A stretch of DNA of 64,000 nt from Chryseobacterium formosense (lineage in GTDB: Bacteria > Bacteroidota > Bacteroidia > Flavobacteriales > Weeksellaceae), in contig NZ_FPAP01000002.1 of NCBI RefSeq assembly GCF_900116415.1, positions 620,001-684,000 of the forward strand, in the 5' to 3' direction. This document shows positions 9,440 to 19,466 of the stretch, piece by piece. The stretch's first letter is position 1. The number at the start of each line of letters is the position of its first letter. A program made the translations under genes and the position numbers. The notes under the pieces are model-generated. The model worked only from the letters and a program-made list of their open reading frames with translations, had not been told where the DNA came from and ran no database searches.

Positions 9440-11740
9440 TTAAGCCAAAGAAACCCTTATTGCCAACAACCCCGAAATTCCCTGCAAATCTTCTACTTTG
9501 AGAAACTCAACATCGTTCTTTAAAAGTCCTTTCTTTTGAAGCGTATTGATGTACTGAAGATATTCTTTCTGATTTTCCAGACCGAAATAAACGATCGCGA
9601 TTTTTCCGGGAGATGTAATTCTTTCCTGAGAATTTTTGATATGTGCTTTGTCGATTCGTTTTTTGATGATTTCATAGTAAGAATTGTGAGCGCCATCAAT
9701 GTCGAAACGCTTTTCATCCATACGGAAACGGATGTCTACTTTTTCGTTATACACAAAAATCAGTGAGGCAATATCTAAAGGAATCGGAAGATTCTGTTTA
9801 AACATCTGAAACTCAATTTCCATATTGCAGACCGTTTCCAATTGCCAGAATCTTAGCTGATGCACATCTTTCTGAGAGTAATCTGCATCGGGAGAAATAT
9901 TCTGACCGATATATAAATTGTGCTCTACACCGTCAGATTTGAAACGCTCATAATAATGCGGGAAAATTTCCTGCGCCTGAACCTGACTTTTATCCAAAAC
10001 ATCCGCCAGTTTTCTGTTGACCAATGTGATCGATTCATCTAAATTTCTGCGCTGATTGTAAAAAAGCTGATTCTGTAAAGTGATCTGCGAAATATACGTT
10101 TTGATCTTATTCTTTACTTCTTCGGTTGCGCTGGTTTCCAGTTTTCCCTGAAGGTAAGGGTGAATTTCGTCACGAAGAAGGCGCTGAAATCGTTGTTCAG
10201 TATCGGCTTTTATTTCGTTATTCAGTTCATTTTCAAAAATTTCTAATGCCAAAAGATATTTTTCGGAATCTGAATTGATTAAAGTAAAGATCTCATAAAG
10301 ACATTCCAACTGATGATTGAGGTCAACTTTCATCAGGTTAAAACGTTTTTCCGAAGAAGCTCTAATATCTGAGAAACCAAATAACGGAGTAAGATTTTTA
10401 AATGAAATCTGCTTTAAAGTATAAATTTTCTTAGATAAAAAGGCGTTGAAATACTTCTCGGCTTCATTTCTGAATTTCCAGACTACAGAATCGTGGATGG
10501 ATGTATATTCTCGCTGAATAATCGCTTCGATCTGATTGTTTCTCTCAAAGCTGAAACGGTTGAGTGAAAAGAGAATCATGTCCGTGAAAAATTCCATTTT
10601 CTTTAGTTTCAGGCCATTTAAAGAATTGGCAATTGGTGAGGTAAATTCCATAATTGCCATCAATTCTCCATCTTTCATAATCGGAATGACCATAAAACTT
10701 CGTATTCCTGTATTTTTTAAAATTTCAAAAGACGACATATTTTTCACCTCTTCGTCCATTTTATCAATATCGGAAATCACGATCGGCCTGGAATTATAGT
10801 TTATGTTTTCAAAAGCAGTTTTTCGGATTTCTTCATCGAAAGTATTAAGCCAGAAGTCAAGAATATGACTGGTAAAAACATTTTCGTAGATCGGAAGCCG
10901 CTCAAGCTTTTTATCTTTTTTATTGAAAAGCATTAAGCCGAAATTCAGATCCGGAACATCGAAATAAGATTTGAAAATTTCTTTTAAATTTTCGTCTGGA
11001 GCAGGATGTTCCAGATCAACTTTAATGAGTGTAGATTTAAGATCAGATAACGCAACTTCAGAAGTACAATCGATAAGTGAAATAATGGCAAACCCGCTCA
11101 AAATCCAGGATTGAGGCGGGAAATTTTTTTTCCACAATCTGATATCGTCGATGTTTTCAAGCAGCATATTTACGGTATCTTCGTCGGGAATTTTGGTGTC
11201 TTTATCCGGATAAACATCGGTGAAATCTGAATTTACCGTGATTTTATAATGTTTTATAATTCCATCCTTATTCGGAATGTCATAGTAAAGTGGAAGGGTT
11301 GCCCGTAAATCTGTGCTGAAATGCACCTGCAAAATTAAACAGCAACAAAAAATATAAAACTCATCGTCATCAATTTCCCTGAACTTGATTTCGAAATCGG
11401 TTCCTGCGTCGCTAAGAATATTTCTGAATCTTTCAGTATAATTAAAGGTAATATTGGCAAGCGGAATACTGGCTGCTTTAATTTCGTTTCGGGTTAAACC
11501 TGTGGGGAAAAGGTCTGCCAATAAGAGTCTGATGAGGTCGTCATGTTTTTCGAGTAGCGAAAGATCCTGAAAACCTTCTCTTAATTCTTTGAAGTTTTTT
11601 GTTCTCTCGATAAGTGATTCTGCATAATTTGCCCGGTATTCCAGACGATCATTGTAGCGGATATGTTCCAGCACATCCAAATACTTTTTGAATGAAATGA
11701 AAACCTGAAACGGACTGTTATTTGTATCGAGTTCCGACAA
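9440..11740 (-). CDS. GAF domain-containing protein
   Basis: The 766-residue protein has no signal peptide and is probably cytoplasmic. A GAF-like domain lies around residues 265-385 (LNFGLMLFNKKDKKLERLP ... GIRSFMVIPIMKDGELMAIMEF). Helical regions lie on both sides. The final third (about 590-766) has a mixed alpha/beta pattern with YYEIIKKRIDKAHIKNS and may be another sensor-like domain. No kinase or cyclase output domain can be seen. The start is a TTG at 11740; no in-frame ATG was found close upstream. Ligand and role are unknown. Confidence 0.7.
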   Translation of the reverse strand: MSELDTNNSPFQVFISFKKYLDVLEHIRYNDRLEYRANYAESLIERTKNFKELREGFQDLSLLEKHDDLIRLLLADLFPTGLTRNEIKAASIPLANITFNYTERFRNILSDAGTDFEIKFREIDDDEFYIFCCCLILQVHFSTDLRATLPLYYDIPNKDGIIKHYKITVNSDFTDVYPDKDTKIPDEDTVNMLLENIDDIRLWKKNFPPQSWILSGFAIISLIDCTSEVALSDLKSTLIKVDLEHPAPDENLKEIFKSYFDVPDLNFGLMLFNKKDKKLERLPIYENVFTSHILDFWLNTFDEEIRKTAFENINYNSRPIVISDIDKMDEEVKNMSSFEILKNTGIRSFMVIPIMKDGELMAIMEFTSPIANSLNGLKLKKMEFFTDMILFSLNRFSFERNNQIEAIIQREYTSIHDSVVWKFRNEAEKYFNAFLSKKIYTLKQISFKNLTPLFGFSDIRASSEKRFNLMKVDLNHQLECLYEIFTLINSDSEKYLLALEIFENELNNEIKADTEQRFQRLLRDEIHPYLQGKLETSATEEVKNKIKTYISQITLQNQLFYNQRRNLDESITLVNRKLADVLDKSQVQAQEIFPHYYERFKSDGVEHNLYIGQNISPDADYSQKDVHQLRFWQLETVCNMEIEFQMFKQNLPIPLDIASLIFVYNEKVDIRFRMDEKRFDIDGAHNSYYEIIKKRIDKAHIKNSQERITSPGKIAIVYFGLENQKEYLQYINTLQKKGLLKNDVEFLKVEDLQGISGLLAIRVSLA

Positions 11741-11837
11741 AATCTGAAAAAAATTGTGGAGGTAAAGGTATGAAAAAAGGATTTTTTAATCGAAAAGAGA
11801 ACGGTAATATTTGTGAAATATTAATGTTCAAAATAAA

Positions 11838-11859
11838 ACCGCTGCTTGATTGCAACGGT
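11838..11859 (-). terminator. Terminator of the small secreted-protein gene
   Basis: On the minus strand ACCGTTGC pairs with GCAGCGGT (one mismatch) and is followed by TTTATTTT, about 40 bases downstream of the stop at 11902. Confidence 0.65.
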
Positions 11860-11901
11860 ATTATTTTTTATTACGTTTCAAAAAATATTTAAAAACAGAA
11901 T

Positions 11902-12387
11902 TTATTTTTTTGGTTTTAAAGATAAATTATCAATATAAACAGCCTGGTGTATACCATTCAGCATCACTTTTAAGCCTAAATGCGCATCTTTTTTCAAAGA
12001 AACATTGATTGTTTTTTTGTCGCCTGTAATTTTCGAAGCTTTCGCTACAACAACAGAAGCTTTTGTGTCGGCTGCGTTGTTTAATGACAAAACTTCTATT
12101 GTTGTTTCACCTCCGTTATCAGATATATCAAACGTTAATGTATAATTTCCTGCTTTGATTTTCGGAGTTACCAAAACCATGTTTTCGCGTGGGCTCGTCA
12201 TCGAATAAAAAGTCACTTTTTTATCTTTAGAGTAAAGCATCGCTTTTCCTGATTGGGCAGTCCAGCATTTGTCGATATCTTTCCACGTATCAAAATTTTC
12301 CGCAAGAGTAGTTACTGTTTTACATTGTGCATGAGCAGTAAGAAATCCGCCTAGAGTCACTATTCCTGTAAGTAATATTTTTCTCAT
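11902..12387 (-). CDS. Small secreted protein, jelly-roll-like
   Basis: The start is placed at 12387 because MRKILLTGIVTLGGFLTAHA is a clean Sec signal cut before Q; an upstream in-frame ATG would add about 46 basic and aromatic residues of non-coding character. The mature part, about 140 residues, is beta-rich (ENMVLVTPKIKAGNYTLTFD ... NGIHQAVYIDNLSLKPKK). It resembles the MAM/CBM-like jelly-roll modules of flavobacterial secreted proteins (choice-of-anchor type). There is no T9SS tail. The function is not known. Confidence 0.65.
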   Translation of the reverse strand: MRKILLTGIVTLGGFLTAHAQCKTVTTLAENFDTWKDIDKCWTAQSGKAMLYSKDKKVTFYSMTSPRENMVLVTPKIKAGNYTLTFDISDNGGETTIEVLSLNNAADTKASVVVAKASKITGDKKTINVSLKKDAHLGLKVMLNGIHQAVYIDNLSLKPKK

Positions 12388-12536
12388 AAATTGTTTATAT
12401 ATTATGAAGTAAAAGTAGCTAAAAAAGATTTTGTTAGAAAGTTTAAATTTGATTATTTTGAATGATTCTAAATGTTTTTTATCATCTTTATTTTTATTAT
12501 ATGCAAGAAAACGTAACTTGTACAAAACTATTAATT

Positions 12537-13112
12537 ATGCCCAATCAGTTGTATCATCATATTGTAAAACTTGTTCCTGCATTTGAAAAAGAGGTTGAAA
12601 AAGTGCTTCCTTATTTTGAAAAACGGAGCTTTCCAAAAGATTATATTTTGATCAAAGAAGGAAATATGGTGGATGAATTTTATTTTGTTTTGAATGGTTG
12701 CCTTCAGATTTATTTTACAGACCATTCAGGAAGTAAAAATACAATTCATTTTGCGATCGAAAACTGGTGGGTGACAGAATATAACGCTTTCTTGGGTGCT
12801 CCTGCAGCTCATTTTAGTATTGCAGCTTTAGAGGAAACGGAAGTTTTATTTATTAAAAAAGAAAAATTCAACGAGATGTTGCTCGATTTTCCTTTTATGG
12901 CTATTTATTTTAATAAAATTCACATGAGAGCTTATGGTGCAGCATTACAGAAGCAAAAAACGTATGCCGTAACGAGCAAGAAAGATTTTCATTATTATTT
13001 CTGTACGCATTACCCTGATCTTGTGAAACGCTTTCCGGATGATGTTTTTGCTTCCTACATCGGAATTTCAACTGAAGAGCTGGCTATTTTAAACAAAAAT
13101 TTTCGTTCTTAA
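12537..13112 (+). CDS. Crp/Fnr-family transcriptional regulator
   Basis: The product of 191 residues has a cyclic-nucleotide-binding (cupin) domain in its first 125 residues, with the family pattern RSFPKDYILIKEG and the turn VDEFYFVLNGCLQIYF. At the C-terminus is a short winged-helix recognition segment (DVFASYIGISTEELAIL). This is the usual size for Bacteroidetes Crp-like activators. The typical cAMP phosphate-binding Arg cannot be identified with certainty. The start was set at ATG 12537 (MPNQLYHH); the open frame extends upstream without family character. It is followed in the same direction by an NAD(P)-binding reductase gene, a frequent target type for these regulators. Confidence 0.85.
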   Translation: MPNQLYHHIVKLVPAFEKEVEKVLPYFEKRSFPKDYILIKEGNMVDEFYFVLNGCLQIYFTDHSGSKNTIHFAIENWWVTEYNAFLGAPAAHFSIAALEETEVLFIKKEKFNEMLLDFPFMAIYFNKIHMRAYGAALQKQKTYAVTSKKDFHYYFCTHYPDLVKRFPDDVFASYIGISTEELAILNKNFRS

Positions 13113-13180
13113 ACCAGTTTAAGATTTTTCAGACTCAAGTTACTGACCTTTGTTTTATTAATTTAAAAAAAATTAAAACA

Positions 13181-13933
13181 ATGAAAATAGTAATTATCGG
13201 AGGTACGGGTCTTATCGGATCACAACTTACCAATCTTTTGAAAGACAAACATGAGGTAATCGTTGCATCACCCAATACAGGAGTCAATACATTAACAGGC
13301 GAAGGTCTGGATAACGCACTTGAAAATGCAGATGTTGTAGTGGATGTTTCTAATTCTCCGTCTTTTGCGGATGATGATGTGATGAATTTTTTCAAAACCT
13401 CTACTTCAAACCTTTTGGAAGCCGAGAAAAAAGCGAACGTAAAACATCACATTGCTTTATCGGTTGTAGGAACTCAAAAATTGAGCGCAAGCGGATATTT
13501 CAGAGCAAAACAAGTACAGGAAGAGCTTATCGGTTCATCATCAATTCCGTATTCAATCGTTCATGCGACGCAGTTTTTTGAATTTGCCGGCGGTGTTGCT
13601 GCTTCAAGCGTAAAAGAAAACGGAATGTTTGTAACTGATGCTTTTGTTCAGCCGATTGCAAGCTCAGAAGTGGCTGCATTTTTAGCAAAAACGGTAGAAG
13701 AAAAACCGAATCTTGGAATTTCTGAAATTGCAGGTCCTGAAAGAATGCCAATGAATCATTGGATTGAAAATTATCTGTCTGTAATGAATCGTCCTTCTGA
13801 GATTACGATTGAAAAAGAGGCTCCTTATTTCGGTGCAGTTCTGGAAAAAGATACTTTAGTTCCGGAAAAAGCAGTTTTTGAAAGTAATATCAGATACCAG
13901 GATTGGATTGCAGATCCAAAGAACCAAAGATAA
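13181..13933 (+). CDS. NmrA-like NAD(P)-binding oxidoreductase
   Basis: The protein of 250 residues opens with the dinucleotide-binding loop MKIVIIGGTGLIGS (GxxGxxG) and has a short-chain-dehydrogenase-like fold (VVVDVSNSPSF; LSVVGTQKLSASGYFRAK; YSIVHATQFFEF). This is the atypical SDR (NmrA/SDR_a5) type, which binds NAD(P) and may act as a redox sensor or a small reductase in the cytoplasm. The substrate is unknown. The Crp-like regulator upstream may control it. Confidence 0.85.
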   Translation: MKIVIIGGTGLIGSQLTNLLKDKHEVIVASPNTGVNTLTGEGLDNALENADVVVDVSNSPSFADDDVMNFFKTSTSNLLEAEKKANVKHHIALSVVGTQKLSASGYFRAKQVQEELIGSSSIPYSIVHATQFFEFAGGVAASSVKENGMFVTDAFVQPIASSEVAAFLAKTVEEKPNLGISEIAGPERMPMNHWIENYLSVMNRPSEITIEKEAPYFGAVLEKDTLVPEKAVFESNIRYQDWIADPKNQR

Positions 13934-13966
13934 ATATTGATTATTATAAAAGGTTTCAGACGTTTT

Positions 13967-14620
13967 ATGACGAGTTCTATCGGCAGAAAGGTGGTAATGG
14001 CAGCGACTGGTCTGTTTCTGATCAGTTTTCTGATTGTACACTGCGGTGTAAATGCTTTGATCTTTTTTGATGACGGAGGAAAAACGTTTAATATTGGTGC
14101 CCATTTTATGGGTACCAATCCTGTTATCAGGACGATTGAGGTGTTTCTGATCATTGGTTTTCTGATTCACATTGTTCAGGGATTTATGATCTGGTGGCAG
14201 AATAAGAAAGCGCGACCTGTACGTTATGCAGTAAACGGAGCATCCAAAAACAGTACCTGGTACAGCCGAAGCATGGCATTATTGGGCACATTGCTGCTTT
14301 TGTTTCTGATGATTCATACTTCAAATTTCTGGATTCCCAACCGAACCAACCAATTTATTCACGGCGAAGAACTTCCGCTTTATGAAATGATGATCGAAAA
14401 ATTTCAGAACCCGGTTCAGGTTGTTTTATATGTATTCGGATGTTTTTTATTGTTTTGGCATCTGCTTCATGGTTTCAAGAGTGCCTTTCAGTCTTTAGGA
14501 ATAAATCATGCGAAATATAATTCTACAATCGTATTTTCAGGAACGGCTTTCGCATATGTTGTGCCGTTCATTATGGCGATGATGCCGGTTGCTATTTATT
14601 TGGGGTGGGTTGGGGAGTAG
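13967..14620 (+). CDS. SdhC-like succinate dehydrogenase cytochrome b subunit
   Basis: The ATG at 13967 gives MTSSIGRKVVMAATGLFLIS, matching the N-terminus of Bacteroidetes SdhC; a TTG ten codons upstream is possible. The protein of 217 residues has about five membrane helices with histidines positioned for heme binding (FLIVHCGVN, FLIHIVQGF, LMIHTSNF, LFWHLLHGFKSAFQSLG). The family anchors succinate dehydrogenase/fumarate reductase in the inner membrane and passes electrons to quinone. Here no sdhA or sdhB follows; the next gene is convergent. It is either an orphan paralogue or the sdhAB genes lie elsewhere. Confidence 0.85.
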   Translation: MTSSIGRKVVMAATGLFLISFLIVHCGVNALIFFDDGGKTFNIGAHFMGTNPVIRTIEVFLIIGFLIHIVQGFMIWWQNKKARPVRYAVNGASKNSTWYSRSMALLGTLLLLFLMIHTSNFWIPNRTNQFIHGEELPLYEMMIEKFQNPVQVVLYVFGCFLLFWHLLHGFKSAFQSLGINHAKYNSTIVFSGTAFAYVVPFIMAMMPVAIYLGWVGE

Positions 14621-14631
14621 GTAGGTGAAAA

Positions 14632-15462
14632 TTATTTTGTTCTCTCAAAAACTCTCGAGGGAATTTTTTGAATATCCTTATTTTGCTTTTTCATTAGCAA
14701 GATATACTTTTGATATGAATTTTTTGCTTCAGATTTTTTGTTAAGTTTCCAATAATTATCAGCTAAATTTAAATGTGCAACCACTCTGTCAGGATATTGT
14801 TTAATAATATTCTTCAATAAAAATATAGATTCCTGATGGGCATTAATTTGTTCTAATCGATAAGCTTCGTTATTGGCTAATTCAGCATCAGTAATAATAA
14901 GATTAAAAGTTATATGCTGAGGAAAATTTATGAATAAGTCTTCAGCTGATTGTCTGAAATATACCTTACCAAAAGTTTGATTTTTAGAGTTGTAAATAAA
15001 ACAGATAGGCTCGTTACTAAAATTTTCAACCAGGTTATTTCCAATAGATTCTAAATCATTATATGTTTTTTGAGACATATCATCACCATCAATATAGATT
15101 TTATTTAGACTTACACCTGCTTTCCCAAACTTTATGATTTCTTTAGAAATCAATTTTATATCATTGTCGGAATATTTAAAATCATATTTCTCTTTGATTT
15201 TTGTTATTGATGCATTCGATTCATAAACCAAAGTGAATCCATTATTATCTTTAATCAATTCTGTTGATAATAACATTTCGCTCATAATTAAATTTTTATA
15301 GACCTTTTGCTTATGATTAAGGGTCAATATTAAATCATTATCACTTATTTTAATTTTATAATCACTAGTGTCTGGTTTGGTGGATATTGATAATTCTTTT
15401 TTTTGTTGTTGTGAACATGAAGCTATTGTAAATGTAAATAAAATGAGTAGTAAATATTTCAT
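14632..15462 (-). CDS. Lipoprotein with C-terminal TPR, possible immunity protein
   Basis: MKYLLLILFTFTIASCSQ is a lipoprotein signal. The 276-residue protein ends in a TPR-like pair (RVVAHLNLADNYWKLNKKSEAKNSYQKYILLMKK), then IPSRVFERTK at the very end. The same tail occurs in the lipoprotein at 18015-19313 (RVVAYLNLADAYWGLNN ... IPQRVYERIK), so the two share a domain. Both sit downstream of the peptidoglycan-hydrolase effectors on the same strand. An immunity role is inferred from context only. Confidence 0.6.
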   Translation of the reverse strand: MKYLLLILFTFTIASCSQQQKKELSISTKPDTSDYKIKISDNDLILTLNHKQKVYKNLIMSEMLLSTELIKDNNGFTLVYESNASITKIKEKYDFKYSDNDIKLISKEIIKFGKAGVSLNKIYIDGDDMSQKTYNDLESIGNNLVENFSNEPICFIYNSKNQTFGKVYFRQSAEDLFINFPQHITFNLIITDAELANNEAYRLEQINAHQESIFLLKNIIKQYPDRVVAHLNLADNYWKLNKKSEAKNSYQKYILLMKKQNKDIQKIPSRVFERTK

Positions 15463-15532
15463 AACTAATTATTAACCCTTTATATTTTTATTATTCATCT
15501 TGGTGTTTAAAAAAATATTTATTTATTGAATT

Positions 15533-15661
15533 TTATAAAAAAAATATGGTGGTATATTTTTTCGTACGTATTGCATTATCAAAATTTTCAGATTCAGAAA
15601 TATCATCTGAAAATCCATAATATTTTTTACCTTTTTTAAATAAAACTAATATAGGTTTTTA
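15533..15661 (-). pseudogene. Small gene remnant in AT-rich gap
   Basis: Between 15463 and 15755 no intact gene is visible, but the minus strand holds a short coding-like stretch, PILVLFKKGKKYYGFSDDIS, ending in a stop at 15533. It has no start and no upstream partner, so it looks like the tail of a decayed gene. The composition fits the lipoprotein genes around it. Confidence 0.3.
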
Positions 15662-15755
15662 CTTAATGAGTGCTTGAGACTGGTTTAAAATCCGAATGCT
15701 TGGTTTTACCTCTCTATATGGTAGAAGCAATCATTTTTTTTTAATTGCTTAATTT

Positions 15756-16187
15756 TTATTCTTTTTTAAGTTCCTGCCAATTAATTGATGCAGCTTCATT
15801 GCCAACTCCTTTAATAAAAAAAATCTCTTTGTCTTTTTTTATCTCAAAATCTGGGTATTTAGATTTACAGTTTGATTCTTCTCCATCATAATAAAGTTCG
15901 ATGTAATCAGCTTTATCAATAATTTTGTATTTTCCATTACAACGAATTGGTTCGTGGTAAGTATTAGTTTTTAGAAAAGCCTTATTTTTTTAATTGTAAA
16001 GTAGTATGATATAGATGGTAGTGGCTTCAGTTTCAGTCTGAACCGAGAACTTACCAATATATTTAGAAGGAATTTCTTTGTATTTGGAAACTTGAAATTT
16101 TGTCTTTCCTTTTGGAACTGTGTCATGATTTTTGCAAGAAAACACAAGAATCAAACAGCTTACAAAAATAATTTTATATGCTTTCAT
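15756..16187 (-). pseudogene. Frameshifted lipoprotein gene
   Basis: The first 65 codons (16187 down to 15990) encode a lipoprotein signal (LILVFSCKN) and then stop. A second frame continues with sensible sequence (TNTYHEPIRCNGKYKIIDKA ... INWQELKKE) to a stop at 15756. At least two shifts are needed to join them, one of them in a run of seven A (minus strand). The end, WQELKKE, matches the end of the broken gene at 16937-17942 (WQELMKE), so the two are paralogues. Decay is likely, although sequencing errors in homopolymers are possible. Confidence 0.6.
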
Positions 16188-16192
16188 TCTTG

Positions 16193-16933
16193 TTATTTTT
16201 TATTAAAGAACCCTTTTTCAGTTATTTCGATATTTGTTTTACAAAAAATTTCAGTATTCAATTCATTTACAGTAAAATCTTTTAGATATAATTTTAAATT
16301 TTCATCAATATAAAAGAATCTTTTATAGCTTTGAATATCATCATAATTATTGTAATAAATGATTTTAGAATCAATAAGAACGTCTTCATTATTAAATGTT
16401 GCTAAACATAAATAATTAAAAGAAGATTTTCCATTTCCACTTCCTAAGATTGATTTGTATTTATCCCCATTTTTATATAGTTTAACAATATAGTTGGGTG
16501 TTTTTGATATAGTTCCAGCATAATAAACCGAATCTAGTACCACTGAACTATCATAAAGTTTTAATAAAATTTCAACCTCTTTTTTAGAAGCATCAATAAC
16601 CTCTTTTTTATTATAGTTCAAAGAATTAAAAAAATCATCTGTGTTTTTTTCAATAAAATAAAATATAGAATCATAACCTTTTTTTGAAGTTTTCTCAATT
16701 GAAAAATCAGGATTTGCATCATCAATTTCTTGTAGGTTATTCCATTCTTTAGGAAAATTGTATTCAATTAGTTTTTTCTCTCCTATTGGTAGTTTTAATA
16801 ATACTTCTGTGTTTTTCTTTTTTTCATTATTTTCATTTAAGCTCACTATGGGCTCATTAGTGACCTGTTTTAAATTATTTTTTTTGCACGAAAGGCATAT
16901 TAAAATAGATAGATAAAATATTAAATTTTTCAT
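16193..16933 (-). CDS. Hypothetical lipoprotein, possible immunity protein
   Basis: The 246-residue protein starts MKNLIFYLSILICLSCKK, a lipoprotein signal with lipobox CLSC. The rest is Asn/Lys-rich with no recognised domain. It is intact, but both neighbouring genes on the same strand are broken, and it starts 3 bases after the remnant at 16937. It belongs to the run of lipoproteins downstream of the peptidoglycan-hydrolase effectors. The name reflects context, not similarity. Confidence 0.5.
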   Translation of the reverse strand: MKNLIFYLSILICLSCKKNNLKQVTNEPIVSLNENNEKKKNTEVLLKLPIGEKKLIEYNFPKEWNNLQEIDDANPDFSIEKTSKKGYDSIFYFIEKNTDDFFNSLNYNKKEVIDASKKEVEILLKLYDSSVVLDSVYYAGTISKTPNYIVKLYKNGDKYKSILGSGNGKSSFNYLCLATFNNEDVLIDSKIIYYNNYDDIQSYKRFFYIDENLKLYLKDFTVNELNTEIFCKTNIEITEKGFFNKK

Positions 16934-16936
16934 AAT

Positions 16937-17942
16937 TTATTCCTTCATGAGTTCCTGCCAATCTTGATTTAAAAATCGTTTGCTTTTAATGAAATATTTT
17001 CCATCTTCATATTTAAGATAAAAATCATCCAAATCATCTTGGTCACACTTTCCTTAAGCATGTATAATATTTTCATTATTTATTAATTCATATTCGCCTT
17101 CACAGCCATAATCTTCAGAATATTTTGCATCAATGCTTAAAATTGCTTTTGCAGGAGATTTTACCGTAATAAAATATCCTAAAGAAACTTCCTCTCCATT
17201 GGAATTACTGATTGCAGGAGCATAAATTTTATAAGCACCAACAAGGTTAGGTTGTTTTAATATATTTTGTTTAACAAGACTACCTTTATTTTCTTTAATT
17301 ATTATTGAGTTCTGCTTTGTTATTATTCCATCACTTGATAATTTAAAATGTTCTTCTTTTGTGAATATTGTATTCTCTTCATCTGTTTTGAATTCTTTTG
17401 TAAAAAGATTTCCATCTTTATTAAAGTAGCCAAGTTTTAAATCAATTGCAAACGGATAGCTTTTCTTTGTGTAAATATTTATTTTTTTTGAAAATTGCGA
17501 ATTTTCGAAAATCAAAATATCTATTTGATGTATCGTTGGAGGAAAATCGTAGTTAGGATCTTCAATAGTTTTAAATGTTTTAAGGTAAATAAATGATTGA
17601 TTTTTATTGGAAATAGAATCTACAACAAAAGTAGAATCCAGTCGAATCCCTTTTTCTGTTATAAAAGAAATATAATTTCTATTTTTCACTAATTTTCCTT
17701 TAACATTATCAAAATAGTCTAACTTATTTAAAATAGACTCATTAATCATATCAGATTCACTTATAGCAACAGAGCTTTGATAAGGGTCTATCTTCCATTG
17801 ATGAGGAAATTTTGTTGTAACCATTTCTTTACTTCCAATTTCTGTAAACTGAAATAATTGATTTTCTTTTTTTCATCAATTTCAGAGTTTTCTTACATCC
17901 TGTAATAACAATTACTAAGAAAATGAATTGTAAATGTTTCAT
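16937..17942 (-). pseudogene. Broken lipoprotein gene (frameshifts plus in-frame stop)
   Basis: An ATG at 17942 starts MKHLQFIFLVIVITGCKK, a lipoprotein signal, but that frame soon ends. Sensible coding resumes in another frame as QLFQFTEIGSKEMVTTKFPH and continues for about 256 codons (17824 down to 17054). A TAA then interrupts it after ELINNENIIHA. The same frame continues with GKCDQDDLDDFYLKYEDGKY to WQELMKE and a stop at 16937. The upstream shifts map to A-runs. So one gene of roughly 330 codons has been broken by several lesions. It is paralogous to 15756-16187. Confidence 0.65.
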
Positions 17943-18014
17943 GATCACTGATTATAGATATTACTTACACTAGCAGATGTAGAGTTACTGTTCATTAAAA
18001 GACATAAATAAATT

Positions 18015-19313
18015 TTACTTTATCCTTTCATAAACTCTTTGTGGAATTCTCAATAAATCTTTTTTCTGGCTTTTCATTAATTCAATATATTTTCGATAAC
18101 TTTCTTTTGCTTTTTCTATATTGTTTAATCCCCAATATGCGTCAGCTAAATTTAGATAAGCAACTACTCGAGAAGAATCTTTTTTTAAAATTTCAATTAA
18201 TAAGAAATATGATTCTTTGTATAATTTTTTTTGTTGTAAATAAAAAGCAGCATTGTTATATTGAGAAATATTGTCTTTATTAATAGGAAATTCACTAAGT
18301 ATATTTTTACATTTCTGAATGTCAATATTTCCATTTTTGGCATCTTGTTCGAATTTTTGTAAATTATTTTCCGAAATATTTCTTTCTACACAAACTTTAT
18401 CCCTAATTGATTCATCTGGAATTGGTTTAAGTTTGTCTCTTATATCTTTATCAATAAGATTTATATTTTGCTTCACTTCACAGTAATATTCAATATTTGG
18501 ATTTTCTCGCCAATTCGATGTGATATAAATGGATTTTGTGAGAAGCCATTTCCCATTTTCATATACTACATAATTGTTTCTTCTTGCTCCGTCTGAACCT
18601 TCAAAATATGTAGATATATAAAATACTTCTTGTGAAGATTGGGAATTGATTGGAATAATGTCGTCAATTACAAATCCACCGTCTTGTGAAAAATTGTAAG
18701 AATTAATGATATGTTTATATTCTGATTTTCCATTGTTTAAGAATAAAATCAAATTATCTCCAAGATTTTTTTTGTTTGAAAAAATTTTATCTTTAAATCC
18801 ATCTTTGTTAATATCAATATTCCTTACAAAGAAATCATTGTTTGTTTCGTAATACAATAAATTTTTGTTTTCTACCGAGTTGGCTGATTCTTCTCCGTTT
18901 AAGCGTAAATAATAATCTACTAAAGAATAAATTTTAGGTTTGTTTCCTACTGAATACTCTATAATTAGCCATTTGTTTTCTTGAGCAATTTTATTGAAAA
19001 CATATTTTTCTTTTTGAAAGTTAATTATTTTATGATGTGTTTTACTTATTTTTTTTGAAAGTTCATTATTAACTTCTGAAATATAGTAATTGGCATCATC
19101 TGCAATTGTATAAAAATCATCGTCTCCATATTTTTTCTTGAGTTCTATAATTTCTGTATCATCTGGAGTTAGCAGCAAAATAGTTGAGCTATTTATAATT
19201 GTATCACTCTTAATAACTGCATTTTGATTTTGTAAATTATTTTCGTTTTCATATTTTTTACATGAAAATAAGCATGAAAATGCTAAAAAATAAAGGGATT
19301 TTGTGTTTCTCAT
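18015..19313 (-). CDS. Lipoprotein with C-terminal TPR, possible immunity protein
   Basis: The 432-residue product begins MRNTKSLYFLAFSCLFSCKK (lipobox LFSC). The middle part has an EF-hand-like or integrin-like stretch NIDINKDGFKDKIFSN followed by ILFLNNGKSEYKHI, as in VCBS-type lipoproteins. The C-terminal 110 residues form TPR-like helices ending IPQRVYERIK, shared with the lipoprotein at 14632-15462. It lies 153 bases downstream of the previous lipoprotein on the same strand, so it may have its own promoter. Protection against a peptidoglycan hydrolase is inferred from position only. Confidence 0.55.
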   Translation of the reverse strand: MRNTKSLYFLAFSCLFSCKKYENENNLQNQNAVIKSDTIINSSTILLLTPDDTEIIELKKKYGDDDFYTIADDANYYISEVNNELSKKISKTHHKIINFQKEKYVFNKIAQENKWLIIEYSVGNKPKIYSLVDYYLRLNGEESANSVENKNLLYYETNNDFFVRNIDINKDGFKDKIFSNKKNLGDNLILFLNNGKSEYKHIINSYNFSQDGGFVIDDIIPINSQSSQEVFYISTYFEGSDGARRNNYVVYENGKWLLTKSIYITSNWRENPNIEYYCEVKQNINLIDKDIRDKLKPIPDESIRDKVCVERNISENNLQKFEQDAKNGNIDIQKCKNILSEFPINKDNISQYNNAAFYLQQKKLYKESYFLLIEILKKDSSRVVAYLNLADAYWGLNNIEKAKESYRKYIELMKSQKKDLLRIPQRVYERIK

Positions 19314-19466
19314 TTTTATTGTTTTGGTATACAGAATTTTGCAGTTGCTTTCTAAGACTTTCCCATATTAAAGCAATTATTCACTAAATTTTTCAAAAAA
19401 AATACTTACAAGTTTAAAAATTTATTTCATTTTTATATACAGCAATAATTATTGAAAAATAATTTT

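Noticed and set aside
12388..12525. Upstream extension of the small secreted protein
   Set aside because: The extra 46 residues are basic and aromatic, typical of translated non-coding AT-rich DNA, and would bury the signal peptide.
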